From positions 1-64,000 of the forward strand of contig CAVUTD010000029.1 in NCBI GenBank assembly GCA_963744345.1: a DNA stretch of 64,000 bases, in the 5' to 3' direction. The position numbers and the translations under genes were made by a program. Origin of the DNA: DASTFP01 sp963744345 (GTDB lineage: Bacteria; Verrucomicrobiota; Verrucomicrobiia; Chthoniobacterales; Terrimicrobiaceae). How positions within the stretch are numbered: the stretch's first letter is position 1; every line of letters begins with the position of its first letter. Below the pieces are notes generated by a model. The model made no database searches and had not been told where the DNA came from. It saw nothing but the letters and a program-made list of their open reading frames with translations. Positions 16,669 through 25,626 of the stretch are shown one piece after another.

Positions 16669-18336
16669 ATGAATGATGCTTCCAAAAAGGAATCGATCTG
16701 GCTCGCCCTAAGTAGTCCGGCCTTCAGAAGATACTGGCTCGCAGCCCTTATTTCCGGAACGTGCGCCGCGGCACACAACACAGCGGTTTTTTCGGTCTTG
16801 GGTGAATCGGAGAGGTCCGCCTTCGTCATCTCGCTGATGTCGACGCTTTCAGCCCTTCCTTTTGCGGTGTTCACGCTGCCGGCAGGGGCCCTCGCGGACA
16901 TGGTGGATCGCAAGAAAATCCTATACGCCACTAACTTGTGGCAGGCGATCGTAGGACTTGGGCTGATGTCGCTCGGGCTTGCCAATCTGCTCACTCCCTA
17001 TTTCATTCTAGTCAGCGCGTTTCTTTTCAGCGTGGGATTTGCGTTTGGTTCTCCAGCCGCTGCTTCGGTGCAAATTCAAATGGTTCCCAAGCAGCAACTC
17101 CCCTCAGCCTTTGTTCTGGGCGGATTGCAAATGAACATATCGGGAATCTTCGGGCCCCTCATTGGAGGCCTGCTCGTTCCTCTGATCGGATCAAGTCTCA
17201 TATTTGGCGCCAACGGGCTGGGTTACTTGTTCCTCCTTCTTGCAGTTCTTTTGTGGAAAAGAGCCCCGACACAACCAACCGGTAGTGCGGAGGACTTTTT
17301 TGCAACGATCGCCACGACGATTCGCTATGTGCGATACACGCCCGGGATCAAGGTAATCCTGACGCGTATCGCGCTGTTTTCGTTCTTCATTTCGATCATC
17401 CCGGCGTTGATGCCGGTGGTCGGTTTGAAGGAACTTCATCTTGATCCTTCCCAGTTGGGATACCTTTTCACAGCCATGGCCGTGGGCTCGGTCGCGGGAG
17501 CAGTGTTCCTGGTCCCCTTGGCGCGGGCTCGCCTCTCTCCAAACAAGTTGATCATCTGTGCGGATCTCTTGCTGATCATAGCCTTGTTTCTCATGGCCCT
17601 TGTCCATCGGCCCCACGTCTTTTTGGTGGTGGCCGCCCTTGGGGGAGCGGGATGGACGTTGTCCGCTTCTGAACTTTGGATAGCAGGTCAGCGCGCGATG
17701 CCTGAATGGGCCCGCGGACGCATGAATGCGGCAATTATCATGGTCTCACAGGCAGCGACGGCTCTCGGCGGCGTGGTTTGGGGAGGATCGGCAGCTGCGA
17801 GCGGAGTGATTCCCACCTTTCTTGGGGCAGGTGTTCTGGCTATCCTGATGATACTCGCAACCCAAATCTTCATCGGAAAGCGGCTCTCCGTCGACTTCAC
17901 AGCCAATCTGAATTTGGAGCCGGCCGCGGTCACAATCTTTTCCACAGACTGGGACCCGGCGCGACTGTCTCACGCAAGGGAAAACCCTGTTTCGGTCATA
18001 ACAGAGTTTTTGTTTGATGAGGCAGATCGCGACAGGTGCATCGACCTATTTAACCAGATTCGGCTCATTTACCTCAGAAACGGTGCTCGCGACTGGCATC
18101 TCTATGCGGAGTATGTTCGGTCAAACAACTACCAGATGGAAGTAGTGGCGCCGTCCTGGACGGACTATCAGAGACAGCAGGAGCGGTTGACCAACGACGA
18201 AAAAGCGATCCTCGACGATTTGTATAGCCTGCATAAGGAGGGACGACCGAGGGAGTTCATCCGGATTTCCGTGGATCGGATTATCATAAAGAAGATCAAG
18301 TCCCAAGGCGTCACAGGAGGCAATTCGGATCAGTAG
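16669..18336 (+). CDS. MFS transporter (EntS/MFS_3 type) with C-terminal ABM-like domain
   Basis: A 555-residue carrier. The first ~410 residues hold about 11-12 helices with the MFS loop ALADMVDRKKILYATNLWQA after helix 2, and motifs such as GGLQMNISGIFGPLIGGLLV. This is the MFS_3 branch that includes the enterobactin exporter EntS. The last ~120 residues are soluble and resemble an antibiotic-biosynthesis-monooxygenase fold (VSVITEFLFDEADRDRCIDL, ARDWHLYAEYVRS, EFIRISVDR). Substrate unknown; export of a small molecule is likely. It stands 39 bases after purH. Confidence 0.85.
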   Translation: MNDASKKESIWLALSSPAFRRYWLAALISGTCAAAHNTAVFSVLGESERSAFVISLMSTLSALPFAVFTLPAGALADMVDRKKILYATNLWQAIVGLGLMSLGLANLLTPYFILVSAFLFSVGFAFGSPAAASVQIQMVPKQQLPSAFVLGGLQMNISGIFGPLIGGLLVPLIGSSLIFGANGLGYLFLLLAVLLWKRAPTQPTGSAEDFFATIATTIRYVRYTPGIKVILTRIALFSFFISIIPALMPVVGLKELHLDPSQLGYLFTAMAVGSVAGAVFLVPLARARLSPNKLIICADLLLIIALFLMALVHRPHVFLVVAALGGAGWTLSASELWIAGQRAMPEWARGRMNAAIIMVSQAATALGGVVWGGSAAASGVIPTFLGAGVLAILMILATQIFIGKRLSVDFTANLNLEPAAVTIFSTDWDPARLSHARENPVSVITEFLFDEADRDRCIDLFNQIRLIYLRNGARDWHLYAEYVRSNNYQMEVVAPSWTDYQRQQERLTNDEKAILDDLYSLHKEGRPREFIRISVDRIIIKKIKSQGVTGGNSDQ

Positions 18337-18406
18337 CAACAAAACGATTTCCATCTTGCAGGCGTGAATGTTCGAAACTTGCCGACCTCACCGGTGTTGC
18401 TTGATT

Positions 18407-18721
18407 ATGGATGATTTCGAGGAGAAAAACCCGTTATGGGAGCTGCTTGGGCGCTCCCGACGCATTGAAGCCTCTCCTTTCTTCGTAAGAAAGGTCCTGA
18501 ATGCAATCAGCGAAGAGGAGCGGCGGCCCCGATCCACTCTATCGATGCTCCTGCGCTGGCTGATTCCGGCGGGTGCTTGTGCTGCCTTGGCTATCGCCTG
18601 GACAGCATACTGGTATGATCAGCAGGAAACCTTTAATGCCTATTTTGATAACGCGGCCGAGCTCGAATCGCTGATCGCATCGGAAGATGCCTCAGAGTGG
18701 TTGCAAGAAGCCGCGCTTTAA
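18407..18721 (+). CDS. Small single-pass membrane protein of unknown function
   Basis: From ATG 18407 the product is 104 residues. The cytoplasmic N-terminus reads DDFEEKNPLWELLGRSRRIE and FFVRKVLNAISEEERR. One membrane helix (MLLRWLIPAGACAALAIAW) follows, then a short acidic tail. The layout (FxEKNPLWxLLGxSxxxEASPFF, one helix) is seen in small proteins encoded beside ECF sigma factors, which suggests an anti-sigma-like or regulatory role. No sigma factor is encoded here, so I leave it unassigned. Confidence 0.6.
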   Translation: MDDFEEKNPLWELLGRSRRIEASPFFVRKVLNAISEEERRPRSTLSMLLRWLIPAGACAALAIAWTAYWYDQQETFNAYFDNAAELESLIASEDASEWLQEAAL

Positions 18722-18748
18722 AGTCAAGGCGTTGCGACCGCAGTTCGC

Positions 18749-19747
18749 TTACTTTTCCAGCAATTCGATGATTGTCGGATAGACAAGACTCGTCTGCTGA
18801 TTCGGCTGGTTCGGGTCGATGAAGTCGTGGGGAACTCCGTCCGCGGCGGGAAATTCAAAGGTTTCGATGCCCTCGGCGCGAGAACGCCGCCAATTGGAGA
18901 CGAGTTCGGCTGTCATGCCGTTGTCTGCGGCTTTATCTGCGGCCGTAGTGACGACGAGGATCGAAGCGCATCGGGGAGTATGATCCCGCGATTCGCGCAA
19001 GATTTCCCGCCCCAGAAGCATCGTCTCAGCGATCACTCGCGTCGGGAAGCGAGGATACGCATAGGGGGGTCCGTCGAAGTTTTCCCTCTTTCTCGCATCC
19101 CACCAGAAGAACATGTTTGGCAGCCGGAGAAGCAAACGCTCAACGGTTGGGCGCGCCCATGCCGGCACCGCCGCCGGGGAGAGAAAAGGAGCAAGCAAGA
19201 CCGCCCGGTCCAAATCGCTGCGATTTTGCGCCATCCAACCAACTGTGGCACCATTGATCGAGAGACCGGCGGCGATAACCTTGCTCCCCAAAGCCAGCGC
19301 CAGATCAACCGCGTGATTTCCCGCGTCGAGCATGTCTCCCGCCGTAAGTCTACCCCAATCCGTGGCAAGCCTATTCTCTTCACCATGGTACGGAATTCGG
19401 GGGATGATCACATTGTGGCCTCGCTCGAATAGCAGCCTTCCAAGTTTGGTAAACTGCGCCGGGCAATTGGATAACCCATGCATCAGGACGAAAACCTTCT
19501 CTGTCGGACGCCCATGCTCGAAAAGCTGGGCAACACATTCGGGTCGAATGTTTGCGGGAGTATCACTGATGAGAGTCTGGATTTCTTTGACCGCCTCCTC
19601 GTATGAGCGTGCCTTGCCGGGAGACGCATACACGAACGATCGACGGGGTGGAGGCCAGCAAAGAGCCGTCAATACCGCTCCCACAGCAAAAGCCGAACCT
19701 AGCAGCAGGATGTTTCGAGCGGACCGAGGTTTTTTTCGGTTTCGCAT
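18749..19747 (-). CDS. Alpha/beta hydrolase (membrane-anchored or exported)
   Basis: From ATG 19747 the protein is 332 residues, with an N-terminal hydrophobic segment (ILLLGSAFAVGAVLTALCW) that could be a signal anchor. The hydrolase fold shows KVFVLMHGLSNCPAQF (oxyanion region), GSKVIAAGLSINGATVGW (nucleophile serine in GLSIN rather than the usual GxSxG), VVTTAADKAADN (acid) and GVPHDFIDP (histidine). It is likely a carboxylesterase or lipase-like enzyme acting outside the cytoplasm; the substrate is unknown. It follows queE by 26 bases on the same strand and probably shares its transcript. Confidence 0.75.
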   Translation of the reverse strand: MRNRKKPRSARNILLLGSAFAVGAVLTALCWPPPRRSFVYASPGKARSYEEAVKEIQTLISDTPANIRPECVAQLFEHGRPTEKVFVLMHGLSNCPAQFTKLGRLLFERGHNVIIPRIPYHGEENRLATDWGRLTAGDMLDAGNHAVDLALALGSKVIAAGLSINGATVGWMAQNRSDLDRAVLLAPFLSPAAVPAWARPTVERLLLRLPNMFFWWDARKRENFDGPPYAYPRFPTRVIAETMLLGREILRESRDHTPRCASILVVTTAADKAADNGMTAELVSNWRRSRAEGIETFEFPAADGVPHDFIDPNQPNQQTSLVYPTIIELLEK

Positions 19748-19773
19748 TATTCGTTGCGTCTCGACACGAGAAC

Positions 19774-20502
19774 TCAAACTCCCCTCGCTTGCGGCTCCCA
19801 AATAAACTTGTGGATTTGGAGTTGAAAACGAGCGGGCAACCGGTCTTCGAGCATCCATCCGACGATGCGGCGGGGCTCGATCCGGCCGAAAACGGGACTG
19901 AGCAGGACGGCCTTGACGCGATCCGCAAGCTGGTGGCACGCGATCTGGTCACGAGACCACTCGTAATCCTCGCGTGATCCGATCACGAACTTGACCTCGT
20001 CGCGATGGTTCAGAACGGCGATATTCGAATAGAGATTGCGTCCGACCTCTCCGCTTGAGGGCGTCTTCAGATCCATAATGCGGTGCACTCGAGGGTCGAT
20101 CCTGGAAATATCATGTGCGCCGCTGGTCTCGATGAGAACTGTTCGACTTGCTTCGCAAAGCGCGGTCATCAGCGCATGGACATTCTTCTGGAGCAACGGC
20201 TCCCCCCCGGTAATCTCGACAAGCGGGCACTCGAAAGCCATTACCTCGCTAAACACCTCATTAAGCGATTTCTTAGTGCCTTCGAAGAAGGCATACTCTG
20301 TATCGCAGTAACTACATCGTGAATCGCAGCCGGTTAGGCGCACGAAAACACAGGGAAGTCCTGCCCACGTGCTCTCTCCCTGAACCGAGAGGTAGATTTC
20401 GTTGATCTTAAGTTTACCGTCCACCAGAGAACTGCGTCGGAAATCATTCGCTGCGATGCCGAGCTTTGTAAAGCCCACTGCTTGCGGAGGGGACCAAGCC
20501 AC
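19774..20502 (-). CDS. queE: 7-carboxy-7-deazaguanine synthase
   Basis: QueE is a radical SAM enzyme of queuosine precursor synthesis, converting carboxytetrahydropterin to 7-carboxy-7-deazaguanine. Visible features are SVQGESTWAGLPCVFVRLTG, the iron-sulfur motif CDSRCSYC (CX3CX2C), TGGEPLLQ for SAM binding, and IMDLKTPSSGE. The homologous part begins at LKINEIYLSVQGES, so a GTG start at 20424 (VDGKLKINEI) is at least as likely as the ATG at 20502. No other que genes are nearby. It follows folC on the same strand, so it is probably co-transcribed with accD-folC. Confidence 0.9.
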   Translation of the reverse strand: MAWSPPQAVGFTKLGIAANDFRRSSLVDGKLKINEIYLSVQGESTWAGLPCVFVRLTGCDSRCSYCDTEYAFFEGTKKSLNEVFSEVMAFECPLVEITGGEPLLQKNVHALMTALCEASRTVLIETSGAHDISRIDPRVHRIMDLKTPSSGEVGRNLYSNIAVLNHRDEVKFVIGSREDYEWSRDQIACHQLADRVKAVLLSPVFGRIEPRRIVGWMLEDRLPARFQLQIHKFIWEPQARGV

Positions 20503-20567
20503 AGCTTCGCGCGATCCCGCGGCCGCGAACGTTCCAGGTCCTTTAATGCGAACGAGACTTGAGCGCG

Positions 20568-21743
20568 CTATTCCAGCTCAACTCCTAAAAGGGAAAGGAC
20601 TTCGCCGACCAGGAACAGTGACCCGGTGACAAGGGTCTTGCCCTGCGCTGCTTCCAGCGCTGCCTTCACCGACTTGAAGATTCGATGAGGAAGAGCACAC
20701 CCCGCCGCCATCTCCAGCGGATCTGCCGATCGCTTGCTGCGAACCGGCACGAGAAAAACTTCCCGGCTGATTTGTTCAAGGATCCTCAACATTGTGCCGA
20801 AATCTTTGTCGCTGAGGGCTCCAAAAATTACCGTCGCTTTTTGGATCCCGAAGTGATCCCGCCAGGAAACCACGAGCTGCTCGGCGGCGTGAGGATTATG
20901 ACAGCCATCAAGGACGATGCGCTCATTGACAATTTGAAATCGTCCCGGCCAGCGAACATCGCGCAATCCCTGCCTCGCAGCTCCATCAGGAATCTCCACG
21001 CGGGCCGCTCGCAAGGCGGCAAGCGCAAGGGCCGCATTCTCCTTTTGATGAATACCACGGAGACCGATTTCCATTTCTTCAACCGGGGTCTCGATGAACT
21101 CAAGCGAGGATCCAACAGCTGCCGCGCGGTGAGCCAACACCGCGGCAGCTTCAGGCGACTGCCTGGCGCTGACCACGGGAACGCCAGCCTTGATTATTCC
21201 AGCCTTTTCCCCAGCAATTTCTGGCAGGGCGGTGCCAAGCCACCTCATATGGTCGAGCGCAATCGGAGTGATGATCGAAACGACGGGAACCACCGCATTG
21301 GTGGCATCCAGCGCGCCTCCCATGCCAGTTTCCAACACGACCAATTCGCAACGTTTTTCCGCGAAATGGTGCAAAGCGAGCGCCGTCGCGATCTCGAAGA
21401 ATGTCGGCGAATTATTCCAGTGGGCTGAAATTTCGCGCAGAGAGGTCAGACCATTGGCAGCGGCTCGTGGAGAAATTTTCGCTCCATCAACCCGAATGCG
21501 CTCGCGGAAATCCACAAGATGAGGCGAAGTATAGAGCCCTACACGGCGGTCCGCCGCTCGAAGAATTGCATCCAGCATCGCGCAGACGGAGCCCTTCCCA
21601 TTAGTGCCTGCGACGTGGAGAAAGCTTAGACGTCGCTGTGGATCTCCCAGACTCTTCAACAAACCTCGAATATTCTCGAGTCCGAGTTTGATGCCGAATT
21701 GCTGTGTGGATTCGAGCCACGCCAGCGCATCCCGATAGGTCAC
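20568..21743 (-). CDS. folC: Bifunctional dihydrofolate / folylpolyglutamate synthase
   Basis: The enzyme adds glutamate to dihydropteroate and folates. The P-loop region HVAGTNGKGSVCAMLDAIL (about residues 43-61) and YTSPHLVDFRERIRV (about 75-89) are FolC signatures. ETGMGGALDATNAV, ITPIALDHMRWLG and ENAALALAALRA mark the Mur-ligase-type core, and DGCHNPHA the C-terminal domain. At 391 residues it is slightly short but complete. Its ATG overlaps the accD stop by four bases (ATGA), an arrangement also found in other bacteria, which indicates an operon. Confidence 0.96.
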   Translation of the reverse strand: MTYRDALAWLESTQQFGIKLGLENIRGLLKSLGDPQRRLSFLHVAGTNGKGSVCAMLDAILRAADRRVGLYTSPHLVDFRERIRVDGAKISPRAAANGLTSLREISAHWNNSPTFFEIATALALHHFAEKRCELVVLETGMGGALDATNAVVPVVSIITPIALDHMRWLGTALPEIAGEKAGIIKAGVPVVSARQSPEAAAVLAHRAAAVGSSLEFIETPVEEMEIGLRGIHQKENAALALAALRAARVEIPDGAARQGLRDVRWPGRFQIVNERIVLDGCHNPHAAEQLVVSWRDHFGIQKATVIFGALSDKDFGTMLRILEQISREVFLVPVRSKRSADPLEMAAGCALPHRIFKSVKAALEAAQGKTLVTGSLFLVGEVLSLLGVELE

Positions 21744-22588
21744 TTCCTTAAAGGCGAAAGATAGCCGAGGAGTTGACCAAGCACTTCCCGCAGTTTGGAA
21801 CGCGGCGTCACAACGTCGATCAGCCCATGCTTCTCGAGAAACTCGGCCGTCTGGAATCCGGCTGGGAGATCCTGGTGAGTTGTCTCTTTGATCACGCGCG
21901 GGCCGGCAAATCCTATCATACTCTTGGGTTCGGCGATGATGATATCGCCGAGCGACGCATAGCTGGCCATCACGCCGGCCGTTGTCGGATGGGTAAGTAT
22001 GGTGATGCAGAGAAGTCCAGCCTCGCCGTGCAGGGCCAGCGCGCCACTGGTCTTGGCCATCTGCATGAGGCTGAGCATACCCTCATACATGCGCGCACCA
22101 CCGGAAGCGCACACAATGACCACCGGCCACTTCCTGCTCGTGGAAAGCTCAATCGTGCGGGTGATCTTCTCTCCCACCACAGATCCCATCGTCGCGGCGA
22201 GAAAGTTGAAATCCATTACGGCCAGCCCAATGGAATGGTCATGAATCTTTGCCGTTCCGGTAGTGACGGCGTCCTTGAGGCCAGTCTCCTTCTGATAATT
22301 TTGCAATCGATCCGCATAGGTGGCGACGCCTTTGAATTCCAGAGTGTCCACCGACGTCAGCTGCCCATCGGTCTCTTGAAAAGAGTCGGTGTCAACCAGG
22401 CTGGCGATTCGCTCGCTCGCGCTCATGGTGAAGTGGTGCTCGCATTTCGGACACACCCGAAGGTTGTCGGCAAGGGCGAGATTATGGATCACCTCGCCGC
22501 AAGAAGGGCATTTCGTCCAGAGCCCTTCCGGCATTTCACGAGTTTTGTCACCAACGACTTTAAGAGTGGGTTTTCGAAAGATCGGCAT
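21740..22588 (-). CDS. accD: Acetyl-CoA carboxylase carboxyltransferase subunit beta
   Basis: AccD forms the carboxyltransferase with AccA (encoded at 55197-56153) and makes malonyl-CoA for fatty acid synthesis. The N-terminal zinc ribbon is intact (CPSCGEVIHNLALADNLRVC and PKCEHH). The crotonase-like core shows AVMDFNFLAATMGSVVGEKI, VVIVCASGGARMYEG and ILTHPTTAGVMASYASLGDI. At 282 residues it has the standard length. Gene order accD-folC-queE on the minus strand, with a 4-base overlap to folC. Confidence 0.97.
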   Translation of the reverse strand: MPIFRKPTLKVVGDKTREMPEGLWTKCPSCGEVIHNLALADNLRVCPKCEHHFTMSASERIASLVDTDSFQETDGQLTSVDTLEFKGVATYADRLQNYQKETGLKDAVTTGTAKIHDHSIGLAVMDFNFLAATMGSVVGEKITRTIELSTSRKWPVVIVCASGGARMYEGMLSLMQMAKTSGALALHGEAGLLCITILTHPTTAGVMASYASLGDIIIAEPKSMIGFAGPRVIKETTHQDLPAGFQTAEFLEKHGLIDVVTPRSKLREVLGQLLGYLSPLRK

Positions 22589-22671
22589 AAGGAAAAAGCA
22601 AGAGAGCCGGAGGGCATAGCCTGCCGGAAGTCAACCCGCAGAGCAAGGCGAAGCCACGGCAAAATCTAAAG

Positions 22672-23391
22672 CTAGCCACGGGCAACGGTAAGCGCGCGCA
22701 CCGATTGCGCGCCAGCCCTTAGCAGCACGCGAGCACATTCATCGAGCGTCGAACCAGTCGTCAGAACATCGTCTACCAAAAGCAGGTCTTTGCCTTGAAC
22801 AAGGACATGACGTCGAAGTGCGAAGGCGTCGCGCAGGTTTTGCATACGTCGGTGGCGATCAAAATGGGTCTGCGTCACCGTGTAGCGAACGCGCTCGAGC
22901 GCGTCGCAAAAGGACAATCCGTGTTGTTTTGCGAGGCGGCGGCCAAGCAATTCCGCTTGGTTGAACTCGCGCTCGCGCTTACGCAAGGGGTGCAATGGCA
23001 CTGGCACCACCGCGTCAAAACGACAGACACTCAGGCGCGGATCACGAAATCCCCAGGCGAGAAAATCGCTCAAAGGTGCGGCGAGCCAAACCTCTCCACC
23101 ATATTTGAGGCGATGAATCAGCTCGCGCACGACCCCACGCGACAGCATCACCGCGACCGCGCACGTAAAATGAAAAGCTCTCCCGCGGCAGTTCGCACAC
23201 ACGAAAGAATCCAGAGCGCCTGAAAAGGGCTGCGAGCAAACCTCGCATCGGGGTGGCCGCACGATGGAAATCGAATCAAGGCAGGTCCTACAAAGCCAAC
23301 CTGAGCGTATCGCTCCCCCGCACCCGGCGCAATGCAAGGGAAAGAATAGTCCGCTGAGCGTCTCAAGAACCACGCGGGCCCGCCAGAGCAT
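22672..23391 (-). CDS. comF: ComF-family phosphoribosyltransferase
   Basis: ComF proteins have an N-terminal zinc finger and a phosphoribosyltransferase domain and are linked to DNA uptake and amidophosphoribosyl chemistry. Here the cysteine pairs CAGCGGAIRSGWLCRTC and CEVCSQPF...CANC lie in the first 70 residues. The conserved VPVPLHPLRKREREFNQAEL follows, and the PRPP-binding loop LLLVDDVLTTGSTLDE sits near residue 205. The length of 239 residues is normal. It overlaps the upstream CPBP gene by 29 bases, and 83 bases separate it from accD. Confidence 0.93.
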   Translation of the reverse strand: MLWRARVVLETLSGLFFPLHCAGCGGAIRSGWLCRTCLDSISIVRPPRCEVCSQPFSGALDSFVCANCRGRAFHFTCAVAVMLSRGVVRELIHRLKYGGEVWLAAPLSDFLAWGFRDPRLSVCRFDAVVPVPLHPLRKREREFNQAELLGRRLAKQHGLSFCDALERVRYTVTQTHFDRHRRMQNLRDAFALRRHVLVQGKDLLLVDDVLTTGSTLDECARVLLRAGAQSVRALTVARG

Positions 23392-24250
23392 GCCGCAGAT
23401 AAAACCAGACTCCCGCTGCGGTCAACAAGAGGACACCTAGCGGCAGCAGACCGATCGGAACAGCGCCGCTAACGACGTTGGGACCGATCCAGGGTAAGAG
23501 GGCTTCCGGAGGTTGCACCCGATACTTCGCCAGCCATTGCAACCCTTGCTGACAGAAAATCCATCCGGCATGCAGCCCAATTGACAGCCACAGCGAATGT
23601 GTGCGCAATCGGGCAAAGGCGAGGATCATGCCGGCAGTGAACAAGGAAACAAATCCCGCTACCAAGAACATGAATGGCGGCGCCGCATCAAAAACCTGCA
23701 GGATTTGCGCCAGACCACTCCACCACTCCACATCGAAATCGGTCTGCTTGCCAGGTCTCAAGAAATGCACGCCGGAGAAGATGAGCGAGACGGCAACGGC
23801 GGCCGGCCACCGGCCAAAGGACTTTGCAACAAGACCGAGCAAGACCCCTCGGAAAAGAAATTCCTCAAATAAGGCGACAACTCCCGCGGTCGCCGCGATA
23901 CGCAACAGCAGCAAAGGTATCAAGTCTTGCTTCACCCGATAGACATCGAAAAGAAGGAAAGCGCCGCCTAACAGAGCCCCCGAGGATGCCGCCACGAGGA
24001 AACCCGCCAGCACGTCCCGGGCCGCGCGGGAGTTTCGCTCCAACCCAAACTCGCGTGTGCTGCGAATCCCCAGCCACAGCAAGAGAGGAGCAAGCAACAC
24101 AAAGGCTACCACTTGCGTTACACGACTGAAATAACGATAGAAGGGAAAATCGAGCGTCTCGTGCAGCATCCAGTAAAAAGGAGGTGCCAGGAGGGCCCCA
24201 AGAAACACGACTACGACGAGATAGAGAAAGATTTTCCCGAGTGCCGGCAC
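23363..24250 (-). CDS. CPBP-family intramembrane metalloprotease
   Basis: The multi-spanning protein carries the CPBP (Abi/CAAX-like) signatures: EEFLFRGVLLG (two glutamates and arginine), FSGVHFLRP with the first histidine, and IGLHAGWIF with the second. It would cleave within the membrane. The start is uncertain. The frame is open to 24487, but that overlaps bioA on the other strand; GTG at 24250 (VPALGKIFLYLVVVV) fits the first helix, giving about 295 residues. It overlaps comF by 29 bases. Confidence 0.82.
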   Translation of the reverse strand: MPALGKIFLYLVVVVFLGALLAPPFYWMLHETLDFPFYRYFSRVTQVVAFVLLAPLLLWLGIRSTREFGLERNSRAARDVLAGFLVAASSGALLGGAFLLFDVYRVKQDLIPLLLLRIAATAGVVALFEEFLFRGVLLGLVAKSFGRWPAAVAVSLIFSGVHFLRPGKQTDFDVEWWSGLAQILQVFDAAPPFMFLVAGFVSLFTAGMILAFARLRTHSLWLSIGLHAGWIFCQQGLQWLAKYRVQPPEALLPWIGPNVVSGAVPIGLLPLGVLLLTAAGVWFYLRHALAGPRGS

Positions 24251-24305
24251 TTGAAGGAGAAAATGTTGTCGAGCCCCGGGTGTCAACCGCCCATGATTTG
24301 CCCAT

Positions 24306-25601
24306 GTGAAAAACGACCGCCTCTTCGCCGCGGATAAACGATACCTGTGGCATCCCTTCACCCAGATGAAGGCCTGGTGCGCGCCGGAGCACGAACCCCT
24401 CGTGCTCGTTGAGGGCGAGGGAGCAATCCTTCGGGACGTGCATGGTCGCGAATACATCGATGGCAATTCGTCGATTTGGACGAACATCCATGGTCACCGG
24501 CATCCCAAAATTCATGCTGCCATCGAACGCCAGCTTGATCAGGTCGCGCATGTTTCCTTCCTCGGTTCAAGCAATATCCCGGCTATCGAGCTCGCCGAGC
24601 AGCTCGCATCATGCTTTCGGCCCCACACTCTCACCCGCATCTTCTATTCCGACGACGGCTCAACGGCCGTCGAAGTCGCGCTGAAAATGGCGCTTCAGTA
24701 CTGGCAGTTGTGGGGCCATACGGCAAAAACCCGCTTCGTCGCCTTCGAAAATGCCTATCATGGGGACACCGCCGGCGCCGCAAGCCTCGGGGGCATGGAA
24801 GCTTTTACCAGCCGCTTTTCCGCGATTCACTTCCGGATCGAACGAGTCGCGGATGTCGAAACTCTTTCAACTTTGGATCCCGATCAGCTTGCCGCGGTGA
24901 TCATCGAGCCCCTCGTCCAAGGCGCAGCCGGAATACGACTCTGGCCGCTAGGCATGCTCAAACTTCTCCGTTCCTGGTGCGACGCAAATCAGGTGCTTCT
25001 TATCTTTGACGAAGTCTTAACCGGCTTTGGGCGAACAGGACGTTTGTTTGCGTGCGAACACGAGAACGTTCTCCCAGACTTTCTCTGCCTGGCCAAGGGT
25101 CTTAGCGGTGGTTGTCTGCCGCTCGCCGCAACGCTAACAACCGAGCCTGTCTATCAGGCGTTCCTTGGCGAATTCTCGGAGCTAAAAGCCTTTCTCTACG
25201 GCCATAGCTATAGCGGCAACGCGCTCGGCTGTGCCGCGGCCCTCGCGAGTCTCAAGATATTTCAGGAGGAAGACACCCTGGAGACCTTAAAGGGAAAAAT
25301 TTCGCTCTTACGCGAACTCTTGGAGAGTCTCCGAGCTCTCCAAAACGTCAGCGATATTCGTCAATGCGGTTTTATCGCAGGTATCGAGATTCGCCGAGAT
25401 AGTGGCGAGCCCTTCGCTTGGCAGGAACAGACCGGAGCCCGCGTGTGCTTCGTCGCGCGCCATTACGGGCTACTCACCAGGCCGATTCTTGACACGATTG
25501 TTCTTATTCCGCCCTTATGCACAACCCAAACTGAGTTGGAGCGCGCGATCGAAGCGATACGTCGCGCCATTGGCCAGGTCTGCCAAGGTCCCAACGCGTG
25601 A
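24306..25601 (+). CDS. bioA: Adenosylmethionine-8-amino-7-oxononanoate aminotransferase
   Basis: BioA makes 7,8-diaminononanoate in biotin synthesis using SAM as amino donor. Diagnostic sequences are YLWHPFTQMKAW at the N-terminus, YSDDGSTAVEVALKMALQYW, YHGDTAGAASLGG, LLIFDEVLTGFGRTG and the PLP lysine in FLCLAKGLSGGCLPL. The 431 residues are full length. The rest of the biotin pathway is not in this window. It is transcribed divergently from the CPBP protease gene across about 55 bases, which should hold both promoters. Confidence 0.96.
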   Translation: MKNDRLFAADKRYLWHPFTQMKAWCAPEHEPLVLVEGEGAILRDVHGREYIDGNSSIWTNIHGHRHPKIHAAIERQLDQVAHVSFLGSSNIPAIELAEQLASCFRPHTLTRIFYSDDGSTAVEVALKMALQYWQLWGHTAKTRFVAFENAYHGDTAGAASLGGMEAFTSRFSAIHFRIERVADVETLSTLDPDQLAAVIIEPLVQGAAGIRLWPLGMLKLLRSWCDANQVLLIFDEVLTGFGRTGRLFACEHENVLPDFLCLAKGLSGGCLPLAATLTTEPVYQAFLGEFSELKAFLYGHSYSGNALGCAAALASLKIFQEEDTLETLKGKISLLRELLESLRALQNVSDIRQCGFIAGIEIRRDSGEPFAWQEQTGARVCFVARHYGLLTRPILDTIVLIPPLCTTQTELERAIEAIRRAIGQVCQGPNA

Positions 25602-25626
25602 TGCGCGCAAAAGAAGCGCCTTCCAA

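Noticed and set aside
21773..22669. 298-codon plus-strand frame opposite accD
   Set aside because: It is antisense to accD, whose zinc ribbon and catalytic motifs are unmistakable.
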